Notes: generated from the sequence alone by a model not told the origin. DNA of 14,519 bases from Magnetospirillum sp. (GCA_016183945.1 JACPDP010000030.1:1-14519); one strand, 5' to 3'. Positions 1-7,316 are shown, counted from the first letter of the stretch. A program made the numbers and translations.

Positions 1-186
1 GTATTCCTCCCAGGCGCAGACATCGCCCGGGCAATAGAGCAGCAGCCACTCGCCTTCGGGTGCGCCGGCGAAGGGTGGGCGGGCCACCGGCTTGGCGAAC
101 AGCGGCGTGTTGCAGCGCGGGCACAGGGCCAGCGAGCCATCGGCATAGAGAAACCGCTCGGCTGCGGTTCCGGCATCCAGTCTCAT
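1..186 (-). CDS. Small cysteine-rich (zinc-ribbon-like) protein, 3' end beyond window
   Basis: The reading frame begins with ATG at 186 and stays open to the left edge, giving 62 residues. It contains CPRCNTPLF near residues 22-30 and CPGDVCAWEE near residues 52-61. This is two cysteine pairs (CxxC and CxxxxC) about 28 residues apart, a spacing that could bind one zinc ion as a small zinc ribbon. The start is supported by a GGAGAGG-type ribosome-binding sequence inside the last codons of the upstream argE-like gene, whose TAG stop lies only 3 nt before this ATG. The two are therefore probably co-transcribed and translationally coupled. I do not recognise the family. The metal-binding reading is an inference from cysteine spacing, and the role is unknown. 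Because the C-terminus is missing, a larger protein with this N-terminal domain cannot be excluded. Confidence 0.6.
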   Translation of the reverse strand, partial: MRLDAGTAAERFLYADGSLALCPRCNTPLFAKPVARPPFAGAPEGEWLLLYCPGDVCAWEEY

Positions 187-189
187 CCC

Positions 190-1365
190 CTACCTCTCCG
201 TCATCCAGTCCATCACCCGCCGCAGGAAGGCCTCGCACTGGATCAGTTGGTCGATCTCGACATACTCATCCGGCTTGTGGGCCTGTTCGATGTTGCCCGG
301 GCCGCACACCACCGCCGGGATGGCTGCCGCGTGGAACAGACCGGCTTCGGTGGTGAACGACACCTTGGCGCAGTCATTGCTGCCCGACAACGCCGAGACC
401 AGCCGCACCGCCCCGTCGTCGGCCCTGAGGCCCAGCCCCGGCGTGGTGTTCCATTCCTCGAACATCACCCCGGACGCTTCGGAAACCGCCAGCATTTCCG
501 GCACCAGGTCCTGCGCCCAGCCGCGCACCTCGGCCATCAGCATCTCGACGTCGTGGTCGGGCAGGTTGCGGAACTCGAACTCGAACGCGCAGTCCTTGGG
601 GACGATGTTGAGCGCCGTGCCACCGGCCATGACGCCGGTGTGGACGGTGGTGTAGGGCGGGTCGTAGCCGGGGTCGAAGGGACCCTGCTCGCGGAGGCGC
701 CGCTGCAGGGCGCGCAGTCGTGTCACCAACTCGGCGGCGATTTCGATGGCATTGACGCCGCGGTGGTTGAGCGCCGAATGGCATTCGTGGCCATGCACGG
801 CGCAGCGAACGCTTTTTTTACCCTTGTGGCCGATGATCGTCCTCATTTGCGTGGGCTCGCCGACAATGCACAAGCGGGGCCGCACCGGCAGATGGACGAG
901 GTCGGCGATCAGGCGGCGCACGCCGACGCAGCCGATTTCCTCATCATAGGAGAAGGCGAAATGCACCGGAATGGCCAGCCGGCGGGCCGCGAATTCGGGG
1001 GCCAGCGCCAGGCAGGCGGCGATGAATCCCTTCATGTCGGCCGAGCCACGGCCGTACAGCCGGCCGTCCCGCTCGTCGAGGCGGAAGGGATCGCTGCTCC
1101 AGTCCTGGCCGGTGACGGGAACGACGTCGGTATGGCCCGACAATACTATTCCCGGCCGGTCGGCGGGGCCGATTGTGGCGAACAGATTGGCCTTGCGTCG
1201 ATCATCGTCGTAGGTCAACCGTATTTGCGCACCCGTGGCGGATAGCATATCTGCCGCTGTTTCGATGATTTGTAGATTTGATTTGCTGCTGGTAGAATCC
1301 ATACCGATCAGCCTTTCCAGATGGGCTTTGCTGGTCGGGTAATTCTTGACGGAGTGCGTCGACAC
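190..1365 (-). CDS. argE: Acetylornithine deacetylase, M20 metallopeptidase family (ArgE-like)
   Basis: This gene encodes a predicted cytoplasmic di-zinc amidohydrolase that removes the acetyl group from N-acetylornithine in arginine synthesis. From the GTG at 1365 the protein has 391 residues, the normal ArgE size. Visible M20 landmarks are SGHTDVVP (metal His about 78, catalytic Asp about 80), YGRGSADMKGF (bridging Asp about 110), SYDEEIG (catalytic and metal Glu about 142-143), GEPT (metal Glu about 170) and QAHKPDEYV (metal His about 363), so all ligands look intact. The start is uncertain. The frame is open up to a GTG at 1467, but family similarity begins only around the KAHLERLIGMDSTSS segment, so I prefer 1365; that GTG lacks a clear ribosome-binding site. 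Many alphaproteobacteria recycle acetyl groups with ArgJ, so this copy could be a paralogue acting on a related N-acyl amino acid. A small cysteine-rich gene follows after 3 nt. Confidence 0.86.
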   Translation of the reverse strand: MSTHSVKNYPTSKAHLERLIGMDSTSSKSNLQIIETAADMLSATGAQIRLTYDDDRRKANLFATIGPADRPGIVLSGHTDVVPVTGQDWSSDPFRLDERDGRLYGRGSADMKGFIAACLALAPEFAARRLAIPVHFAFSYDEEIGCVGVRRLIADLVHLPVRPRLCIVGEPTQMRTIIGHKGKKSVRCAVHGHECHSALNHRGVNAIEIAAELVTRLRALQRRLREQGPFDPGYDPPYTTVHTGVMAGGTALNIVPKDCAFEFEFRNLPDHDVEMLMAEVRGWAQDLVPEMLAVSEASGVMFEEWNTTPGLGLRADDGAVRLVSALSGSNDCAKVSFTTEAGLFHAAAIPAVVCGPGNIEQAHKPDEYVEIDQLIQCEAFLRRVMDWMTER

Positions 1366-1579
1366 GGGATGGCTCGCAAGTTGAGGTCGAGACCGGGTTA
1401 CCGAGATGATAGGGCGGCAGACGCGGGGGTGCCAGTCCGACGCAGGATGCATTGTGAAATTGGACACTACCTCCTTGGTGTAAATGAGCTATACCAGACG
1501 ATGGGAATCGTGCCGGGATGCACGGCGGGCGGAAATCAATGGCTGAAAGCATCTGGCTTGACCCTTGCGGGGCCGGACG
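1366..1579. other. Divergent intergenic region between argE and the secretion operon
   Basis: These 214 bases separate two divergent genes and should carry promoters for both. The stretch around 1450-1500 is noticeably more AT-rich than its surroundings. A TTGGAC-like element at about 1460 and a TATACC element at about 1490 are visible on the plus strand, but their spacing does not make a convincing sigma-70 pair. No operator-type palindrome, riboswitch or terminator stood out. If argE starts at 1467 rather than 1365, the gap shrinks to 112 bases. Confidence 0.4.
1469..1476 (-). promoter_or_regulatory. Perfect Shine-Dalgarno sequence upstream of argE, poorly spaced
   Basis: On the minus strand this reads AAGGAGGT, a full match to the anti-Shine-Dalgarno core. 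The nearest in-frame start, GTG at 1467, lies only about 2 nt after GGAGG, which is too close. The next, ATG at 1452, is about 17 nt away, which is too far. The GTG at 1365 preferred from protein similarity is about 100 nt downstream. Either the element drives a non-conserved N-terminal extension from 1467 or 1452, or it is fortuitous, or it is part of a leader. Confidence 0.35.
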
Positions 1580-3337
1580 ATGAGTGACGACACCCCTTCG
1601 GCCGCAGCCAATGCCGCCGCCGAGGACGCGCCGTTCAGCATCAGCGGCATGTCGACGCTGAAGGAAAACCTGTTCGACCTGACAGTGTCGTCGGTGTTCC
1701 TCAACGTGCTCGGCCTGGCTCTGCCCATGTCGCTGTTGCAGGTCTACGACCGCATCCTGCCCAACAAGTCCACCGGCACCATGGTGCTGCTGATGGGCGG
1801 CGTCCTGGGCGCCTTGTTCCTCGAATCCACCATCAATTTCTGCCGTTCCTATATCACCGGCTGGATCGGCGCCCGCTTCGAGCACAAGGCCGGCTGCACC
1901 GCCCTCGAAAAACTGATGATGTCGAGCATCGACTCGTTCGAGAAGGAGGGCTCGGGGGCCCATCTCGAACGCATGGGGTCGCTGGGCACGGTCCGCGACT
2001 TCTATGCCGGCCAGGCCATGCTGACGCTGATGGACCTGCCGTTTGCCGTGCTCTACCTGACCCTGGTGGCGCTGATGGGCGGCATGCTGGTGGTGGTACC
2101 CATCATCCTGCTGGTGCTGTTCGGCGTCACCGCCATGATGGTGGGAACCCGGCTGCGCGAATCGCTGCAAAAACGCATGGTCGCCGACGACCGTCGCTTC
2201 AATTTCCTCATCGAGGTGCTGGGCGGTATCCACAGCGTCAAGGCCTTCGCCATGGAGGCGCAGATGGTGCGCCGCTACGAGCGCTTGCAGGAGGGCTGCG
2301 CCGAAGGCAATTTCGAGGTGACGCTGAAAAGCTCGTCGGCGCTGGGGGTGTCGTCGTTCTTTTCGCAGGCCACCATGATCGCGGTGGCGGGCTTCGGCAG
2401 CATGATCGTCATCGATGGCGACATGACCACCGGCGGGCTGGCGGCCTGCTCCATGCTGGCCGGCCGCGCCATGAGCCCGTTGCAGAAGGCGCTGTCGGTG
2501 TGGACCCGCTTCCAGACCTTCCTGCTGGCCCGCGAGCGGCTGACCAAGCTGTTCAACATGAAGGCCGAGGCGCCGAGGAACCTGCCGCGGCTGACCACGG
2601 TGAAGGGCCGCCTTGAGCTGCGTGGGGTGAACTTCCGCTATGGCGAGAAGCTGCCGTACATCGTCCACGACACCTCCATCGACATTCGCGACGGCGAGTG
2701 CATCGCCATCGCCGGCGGCAACGGCAGCGGCAAGACCACCCTGCTCACCGTGATGCAGGGAGCATTGCGGCCCACCCAGGGCTCCGTGCTGGTGGACGGC
2801 GTCGACCTCACCGGCTACGAGCCGCAGAGCGTGCGCGACCGCATCGCCTACCTGCCGCAGTCGGGCGTGTTGTTCCAGGGCACCATCCTGCAGAACATCA
2901 CCATGTTCCGCCCCGAATTCGACGACGCCGCGGTGGAGACGGCGGCGCTGCTGGGGCTCGACGAGGTGGTGGCGACCATGGCCATGGGCTTCGACACCTC
3001 GGTGGGCGACGGTGCCTACGACTCATTGCCGCGCGGCATCAAACAGCGTATCGCCATCGCCCGCTCGCTGGTTCACAATCCCCGCATCGTGCTGTTCGAC
3101 GAGGCCAACACCGCCGTTGATTCCGCGGGCGACAACTTCCTCAGGGTTTGGCTGGAGCGGGCCAAGGGCAAGCGCACCCTGGTACTGGTGACGCCGCGCC
3201 CGTCGTTGTCCAAGATGGCCGACCGGGTCTTCGACCTCACCGACGGCCGCCTGGTGCCCCGACCGCCGCGCGAGGACCGTCCCCCGGCCGCGGTGGCGCC
3301 GCCCGCCGCCATGCTGCCACAGGGAGGGGCGGCATGA
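1580..3337 (+). CDS. Type I secretion ABC transporter, permease-ATPase half (first subunit)
   Basis: The gene encodes a 585-residue inner-membrane half-transporter: an exporter-type transmembrane domain (about residues 33-320, hydrophobic segments near 35-56, 66-85, 145-190 and 257-280) fused to a nucleotide-binding domain (about 340-560). The ATPase shows Walker A GGNGSGKTT (379-387), the Q-loop in YLPQSG (Gln 427) and Walker B RIVLFDEA (502-509, Glu present). Two key motifs deviate: the signature is LPRGIKQ (483-489) instead of LSGGQxQ, and the H-loop reads VTPRP (Pro 539) where VTHRP is expected. It probably has low or no independent ATP turnover and works as a heterodimer with the next gene. 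The C-terminus is a proline/alanine-rich tail. The frame is open to a TTG at 1565, but ATG at 1580 is the better start. The TGA overlaps the following ATG (ATGA at 3334). The PrtD/LapB-like type I secretion class is clear; the substrate is unknown. Confidence 0.9.
   Translation: MSDDTPSAAANAAAEDAPFSISGMSTLKENLFDLTVSSVFLNVLGLALPMSLLQVYDRILPNKSTGTMVLLMGGVLGALFLESTINFCRSYITGWIGARFEHKAGCTALEKLMMSSIDSFEKEGSGAHLERMGSLGTVRDFYAGQAMLTLMDLPFAVLYLTLVALMGGMLVVVPIILLVLFGVTAMMVGTRLRESLQKRMVADDRRFNFLIEVLGGIHSVKAFAMEAQMVRRYERLQEGCAEGNFEVTLKSSSALGVSSFFSQATMIAVAGFGSMIVIDGDMTTGGLAACSMLAGRAMSPLQKALSVWTRFQTFLLARERLTKLFNMKAEAPRNLPRLTTVKGRLELRGVNFRYGEKLPYIVHDTSIDIRDGECIAIAGGNGSGKTTLLTVMQGALRPTQGSVLVDGVDLTGYEPQSVRDRIAYLPQSGVLFQGTILQNITMFRPEFDDAAVETAALLGLDEVVATMAMGFDTSVGDGAYDSLPRGIKQRIAIARSLVHNPRIVLFDEANTAVDSAGDNFLRVWLERAKGKRTLVLVTPRPSLSKMADRVFDLTDGRLVPRPPREDRPPAAVAPPAAMLPQGGAA
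3321..3337 (+). promoter_or_regulatory. Ribosome-binding site and ATGA stop-start overlap for the second ABC gene
   Basis: AGGGAGGGG at 3321-3329 is a good Shine-Dalgarno sequence, placed a normal distance before ATG at 3334. That ATG overlaps the TGA of the first ABC gene as ATGA. The same arrangement recurs at 5435 before the fusion protein gene. This argues strongly that ATG 3334 is the intended start of the second transporter, although it is not in the frame of that gene's body. Confidence 0.7.
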
Positions 3338-3411
3338 ACCAGTTGGTCAGGCGGCGCTGGGGGGGTTCAGCGCCGCCTCCGACCTCGCCGCCTGCCTGCT
3401 GCCGTTGCTGA
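3334..3411 (+). other. Out-of-frame 5' end of the second ABC gene (frameshift region with G7 run)
   Basis: Translation from ATG 3334 gives MNQLVRRRWGGSAPPPTSP and ends at TGA 3409-3411 after 25 codons. The frame of the long transporter ORF, read upstream of its first standard start (TTG 3405), gives GGFSAASDLAACLLPLLK, which fits the start of a C39-like domain. The two frames meet at a run of seven Gs (3359-3365). One extra G there would fuse them as MNQLVRRRWGGFSAASDL. Alternatively the sequence G GGG GGT (3360-3366) fits the X XXY YYZ pattern for -1 ribosomal slippage. Third codon positions are all G or C in the ATG frame before the run (ATG AAC CAG TTG GTC AGG CGG CGC TGG), which favours a shift at the run itself. 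A base lost near 3339, giving MNPVGQAALGGFSA, is the competing explanation. Confidence 0.6.
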
Positions 3412-5438
3412 AGGCGCTGGGGTGGAAGGGCGATCCCCGCCACGTCGCCGAGTCGCTGCCGCATTTTGCCAATGACCTCGACCTCACCGGCCTGCGCAAC
3501 GTCATGGCCAACCTGAACTACTCCAGCCGGCCGGAACGCCTGACGCTGGACAGCCTCGACCCCCGGTTGCTGCCCTGTCTGTTCCTGCCCGACAACAGCC
3601 AGGCCCTGGTGGTGCAGAAGCTGGAGGACGGACACGCCACCGTGTTCGACAGCGGCCAGGGATGCAGCGGCACCCTGCCGGTGGCCGGCAAGAAGGGCAC
3701 CGCCTACTTCTTCTCCAAGCTGGCCCCCGACAGCGGACCCATTCGCCAAAGCTGGTTCCGCACCGTCATCGAGCGCTTCCGGCCGCTGTTCTGGCAGGCC
3801 TTCCTGGTGACGCTGCTGCTCAATCTGTTCTCGCTGTCGACGCCGCTGTTCGTCATGGCGGTCTATGACAAGGTGATCGCCACCGGATCGATGCCCATGC
3901 TGGTGGCGCTGTCCATCGGTGTGGTCATGGCCCTGGCAGCCGACACGGTGCTGCGCGAGGTGCGCGCCCGTATCCTCGCCTTCGTCGGCGCCCGGCTCGA
4001 CAACATCATGGGCAACAACATCTTCCAGCACATCCTGTCGCTGCCTCCGGGCTTTACCGAGCGCGCCACCATCGGTGCCCAGGTGGCCCGCATCAAGGAC
4101 TTCGAGAGCGTGCGCGAGTTCTTCACCGGGCCGCTGGCCACGGTGTTCATGGAACTGCCCTTCGCCATCTTCTACTTCGCCATCATCGGCATGCTGGGCG
4201 GCATCCTGGCGCTGGTGCCGGTGATCGCCACCCTGCTGTTCATCGTGCTGGGCATCCTGGTGCTGCCGGTGGTGCGCAAGAACGTCGGCGTCGCCTCGCG
4301 CGCCGGCGCGCGGCGTCAGGAGTTCCTGGTGGAGACGCTGGGCAAGATGCGTGCCGTCAAGCTGGGCGCCGGGGAGCACACCTGGGTCGGTCGCTATCGC
4401 GAGATGTCGGCGCGCGCCGCCTATGGCGGCTTCAAAAACGGCGTCTTCGCCAGCCTGATCACGCTGGGCGCCAACATGCTGATCATGGTCTCCGGCCTGG
4501 CCACCATCATGATCGGCGTGCTCGGCGTCATCGACGGCACCATGACCATCGGCGGCCTGATCGCCGCCATGATGCTGGTGTGGCGGGTGCTGTCGCCGCT
4601 GCAGACCGGCTTCACCCTGATCCAGCGCGTCGAACAGGTGCGCGGCTCGATCCGCCAGATCGACGGCCTGATGCAGCTGAAACCGGAGCGCGACCCCAAG
4701 GCGATGGTATCGCCGCTGAAGAACGTCAAGGGCCGCGTCGTCTTCTCGCGGGTCTCGTTGCGCTACACCAACGATGCCGACCCGGCCTTGGTCGGCGTCT
4801 CGTTCGAGGTGGAGCCGGGCGAGGTGGTGGCGGTCACCGGGCGCAACGGGTCGGGCAAGTCCACCATCCTCAAGCTGCTGTTGGGCCTTTATGCGCCGCA
4901 GGCGGGCAGCATCCGCATCGACGCTGCCGACATCCGCCAGATCGACCCGGTCGAGATGCGCCACGCCATGGCCTATGTGCCGCAGGTGTGCAGCCTGTTC
5001 TTCGGCTCCATTTCGCAGAACCTGCGCCTGGCCAACCCCACCGCCACCAATGCCGACATCCGCTGGGCCTGCGAGCTTGCCGATGTATGGGACCTGATCA
5101 TGGCCTTGCCGCGCGGCATCGAGACCCGCATCGGCGACGGCAGCACCGACCACCTGCCCACCAGCTTCGTCCAGCAGCTGTCACTGGCGCGCGCCTACCT
5201 CAAGCGCGCCCCCCTCATGCTGTTCGACGAACCGGTCAACGGTCTCGACTTCGAGGGTGACCGCACCTTCATGCAGGCGGTGGAGACCTTCCGCGGCCAA
5301 TCCACCATCTTCATGGTCACCCACCGCCCCAGCCACCTGCGCATCGCCGACCGTATCCTCGTCTTCGACGGCGGCTACCTTCGCCTCGCCGGACCGGCCG
5401 AGGAGGTAAGGGCCCGCATACCTCCGGATCTGATATGA
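3405..5438 (+). CDS. Type I secretion ABC transporter with C39-like N-terminal domain (second subunit)
   Basis: The open frame from TTG 3405 gives 677 residues, but the true protein probably begins at ATG 3334 through a frameshift, adding about 24 residues. Residues 1-105 are a C39-peptidase-like domain without recognisable catalytic Cys/His placement (the usual His region reads QALVVQKLEDG). It is therefore more likely a substrate-docking domain, as in HlyB, than a protease. The transmembrane domain covers about 120-400. The ATPase has Walker A GRNGSGKST (479-487), Q-loop Gln 527, Walker B PLMLFDEP (603-610) and an intact H-loop VTHRP (His 640). Its signature is LPTSFVQ (584-590), lacking the usual glycines. 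Walker and H-loop motifs make this the likely catalytically competent half of a heterodimer with the preceding gene. The stop overlaps the next start (ATGA at 5435). The inner-membrane protein-export role is well supported; the substrate is unknown. Confidence 0.88.
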   Translation: MLKALGWKGDPRHVAESLPHFANDLDLTGLRNVMANLNYSSRPERLTLDSLDPRLLPCLFLPDNSQALVVQKLEDGHATVFDSGQGCSGTLPVAGKKGTAYFFSKLAPDSGPIRQSWFRTVIERFRPLFWQAFLVTLLLNLFSLSTPLFVMAVYDKVIATGSMPMLVALSIGVVMALAADTVLREVRARILAFVGARLDNIMGNNIFQHILSLPPGFTERATIGAQVARIKDFESVREFFTGPLATVFMELPFAIFYFAIIGMLGGILALVPVIATLLFIVLGILVLPVVRKNVGVASRAGARRQEFLVETLGKMRAVKLGAGEHTWVGRYREMSARAAYGGFKNGVFASLITLGANMLIMVSGLATIMIGVLGVIDGTMTIGGLIAAMMLVWRVLSPLQTGFTLIQRVEQVRGSIRQIDGLMQLKPERDPKAMVSPLKNVKGRVVFSRVSLRYTNDADPALVGVSFEVEPGEVVAVTGRNGSGKSTILKLLLGLYAPQAGSIRIDAADIRQIDPVEMRHAMAYVPQVCSLFFGSISQNLRLANPTATNADIRWACELADVWDLIMALPRGIETRIGDGSTDHLPTSFVQQLSLARAYLKRAPLMLFDEPVNGLDFEGDRTFMQAVETFRGQSTIFMVTHRPSHLRIADRILVFDGGYLRLAGPAEEVRARIPPDLI

Positions 5439-6832
5439 ACCGCCAGAGCCTCGTCAACGTTCCCCAGCCCAACCCGGGCAATCTTCCCGCCGTCGCACCG
5501 CCGGCGCGGCCGCCCGTCAAGATGTCGAGCCGCCAAACCCGCCATCTGGCCCAGGCGGTGGTCCTCGAGGAAAGCGGTACGGCTCCGCTGGTGCGCTTCA
5601 CCATGTTGGTCACCAGCATGGCAACCCTGGCCTTCGTGGTATGGTCGTCGATGACCGACGTTCCCGAGGTGGCGACGTCGGAGGGCACCGTGGTTCCCAC
5701 CGGCGCGGTGCAACAGGTGCAGCACCTGGAAGGCGGCATCGTCCAGGAGATCATGTATCGGGAAGGCGACACCGTCGAGGGCGGCGCGGTCATCGTCAGA
5801 CTGAACCCCGCCCAGGCGCTGGCCGACCTGGAACAGTCCCGGGCCCGCGAGGCGACCCTGCTGATCAAGTCCGAGCGCCTGCGTGCCTTCGCCGAAGAGC
5901 GCCAGCCCGACTTCAGCTTCATCGGCACCGGCTACGAGCGACTGATTTCCGACAACATGTCGATCTTCAACTCGCAGGTCCAGTCGCGCGACAGCTCGCG
6001 CGCCGTCATCCTGTCCCAGATCGAGCAGAAACGCGCCGACCTCGCCTTGCTGGAGGGCCAGCAGAAGGGCCTCGCCGAGCAGGCCGACGCCCTGGGCGAA
6101 GAAATGAAGATGCGTGAGGAGCTGATCGCCCGCGGCCTGATCTCGCGCGTCGTCTATCTCGACAACAAGCGTGAATTGGCCCGGGTCAAGGGCGAGGTGG
6201 CGCGCATGGTCGGCCAGATCGTCACCGCCCGCGAGGCGCTGTCCGAGATGGACAGCCGCCTGCATGACAGCAAGTCCACCCTGCAGCGTCAGACCATGGA
6301 CGAGCTCGGCATCACCATCAGTGAACTGGCTCAGGTGCAGGAAAGCCTGGGACGGCTGGAGGACCGGGTCAAACGCCTCGACGTCGTCTCGCCGGTGCGC
6401 GGCGTCATCAAGGGACTGTCGGTGAAGAACCCCGGCGCGGTGATCCAGCCGGGCGGCATGGTCTGCGAGATGGTGCCGGTCGGCACCGCCATGAAGATCG
6501 ATGCCAAGGTGCAGACTCGTGACGTTGGCCACCTCAAGGTCGGCCAGCCGGTCAGGGTCAAGGTCACCACCTACGACTTCGCCCGCTACGGCGCGGCCCA
6601 CGGCACCCTCAGCCAGATTTCGGCGACCACCTTCGTCGACGAGAAGGGGCAGCCCTATTTCAAGGCCATCATCGACCTGGAGCACAACTATGTCGGCGAG
6701 GTTCCGGGAAAGTTCACCATCCATCCCGGCATGACGGTGAGCGCCGAAATCATCACCGGCGACAAGACGCTGCTCCAGTACATGCTGAAGCCCATCTTCA
6801 CCTCGCTGCAACAGTCCTTCCACGAGAGGTAG
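5435..6832 (+). CDS. HlyD-family membrane fusion protein of the type I secretion system
   Basis: This 465-residue protein is the periplasmic adaptor linking the inner-membrane ABC pair to an outer-membrane channel. It has a proline-rich cytoplasmic N-terminus (about 1-50) and one membrane anchor (about 52-72). A first lipoyl/barrel-sandwich half follows at about 85-125, with the family-typical QHLEGGIVQEI. Next comes a long helical, coiled-coil-forming region (about 125-300) and the second half, which includes SPVRGVIKGLSVKNPG. The protein ends in KPIFTSLQQSFHER, typical of type I secretion adaptors, which often close with a full-length 'LxP...s...aFrER' tail. It starts at the ATGA overlap with the upstream ABC gene, so the three genes form one translationally coupled operon. 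Its last 35 bp overlap the convergent methyltransferase gene. The matching TolC-type channel is not in the window. Confidence 0.93.
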   Translation: MNRQSLVNVPQPNPGNLPAVAPPARPPVKMSSRQTRHLAQAVVLEESGTAPLVRFTMLVTSMATLAFVVWSSMTDVPEVATSEGTVVPTGAVQQVQHLEGGIVQEIMYREGDTVEGGAVIVRLNPAQALADLEQSRAREATLLIKSERLRAFAEERQPDFSFIGTGYERLISDNMSIFNSQVQSRDSSRAVILSQIEQKRADLALLEGQQKGLAEQADALGEEMKMREELIARGLISRVVYLDNKRELARVKGEVARMVGQIVTAREALSEMDSRLHDSKSTLQRQTMDELGITISELAQVQESLGRLEDRVKRLDVVSPVRGVIKGLSVKNPGAVIQPGGMVCEMVPVGTAMKIDAKVQTRDVGHLKVGQPVRVKVTTYDFARYGAAHGTLSQISATTFVDEKGQPYFKAIIDLEHNYVGEVPGKFTIHPGMTVSAEIITGDKTLLQYMLKPIFTSLQQSFHER

Positions 6833-7316
6833 ACGGCCGCCCCGCCAGCGCCGCCTCCTCAACCTTGATGCGATGGGCCAGCAGGGCACCGTTGACGGCC
6901 GAGAACGCCACGGCGATGTCCCAGGCGCCGAACACCAGCGGTACCACTGCGATCTCGCCCGCCGCCACCAGGTAGTTGGGGTGGGTGAGGAAGCGGTAGG
7001 GACCGCGGCGCACCAGCGGCACTCCCGGCAGGGTGATGATGCGGGTTGTCCACAGCGGCCCCAGGCTGGCCATCACCCAGACCCTCGCCGCCAGCAGCAG
7101 GCCGAGCAGCACCAACGGGGCCGCCTCGACGGGCGCTTGGGCCGGTATGGTCAGCGCCATGGCGGCGATCCAGGCGCCATGCAGCAGCACGAACAGCGGA
7201 TAGTGCGCGGCCCCCATTTCGACAGCCCCCGCCGCCAGCAGCCGGGCGGTATTGCGCCGCGCCAGCCACAGCTCGCCGAGGCGCTCCATGACGATCAGGG
7301 CGAGGAGGAGGCTCAC
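6798..7316 (-). CDS. Isoprenylcysteine carboxyl methyltransferase-family membrane protein
   Basis: The 172-residue product has four to five hydrophobic segments (about 1-18, 40-58, 66-88 and 130-148). It carries the ICMT-type signature GPYRFLTHPNYLVAAGEI at about residues 105-122, where the family usually has RHPxY followed by a conserved Glu. The family uses S-adenosylmethionine in the membrane. The upstream neighbour is a type III polyketide synthase, and homologous pairs (BpsA-BpsB in Bacillus, SrsA-SrsB in Streptomyces) make and O-methylate alkylpyrones or alkylresorcinols. Methylation of the polyketide lipid is therefore the likely role here, rather than protein prenylcysteine modification. 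It starts at GTG 7316, inside a 4-bp GTGA overlap with the synthase stop, with GGAGCGGG just upstream as ribosome-binding site. The 3' end runs antisense into the hlyD-like gene. Confidence 0.82.
   Translation of the reverse strand: MSLLLALIVMERLGELWLARRNTARLLAAGAVEMGAAHYPLFVLLHGAWIAAMALTIPAQAPVEAAPLVLLGLLLAARVWVMASLGPLWTTRIITLPGVPLVRRGPYRFLTHPNYLVAAGEIAVVPLVFGAWDIAVAFSAVNGALLAHRIKVEEAALAGRPSTSRGRTVAAR

Noticed and set aside
247..1245. Plus-strand open frame of 332 codons across argE
   Set aside because: Antisense to a gene with all M20 metal ligands; composition typical of a shadow frame.
1460..1495. Sigma-70-like promoter for the secretion operon (TTGGAC and TATACC elements)
   Set aside because: The elements are about 24 nt apart, outside the usual spacing, so I did not annotate a promoter.
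1202..2668. Minus-strand open frame of 488 codons opposite the first ABC transporter and argE upstream region
   Set aside because: Same shadow pattern; overlaps the argE gene in another frame and has no recognisable motif.
3237..5153. Minus-strand open frame of 638 codons opposite the second ABC transporter
   Set aside because: H/Q/D/G-rich composition without domains, fully antisense to a clear ABC transporter; a GC-driven shadow frame.
3405..5438. Active C39 bacteriocin-processing peptidase domain in the second ABC protein
   Set aside because: The N-terminal domain has the C39-like fold pattern, but I could not place a catalytic Cys followed by the usual His motif (QALVVQKL instead), so a non-catalytic docking domain is more likely.
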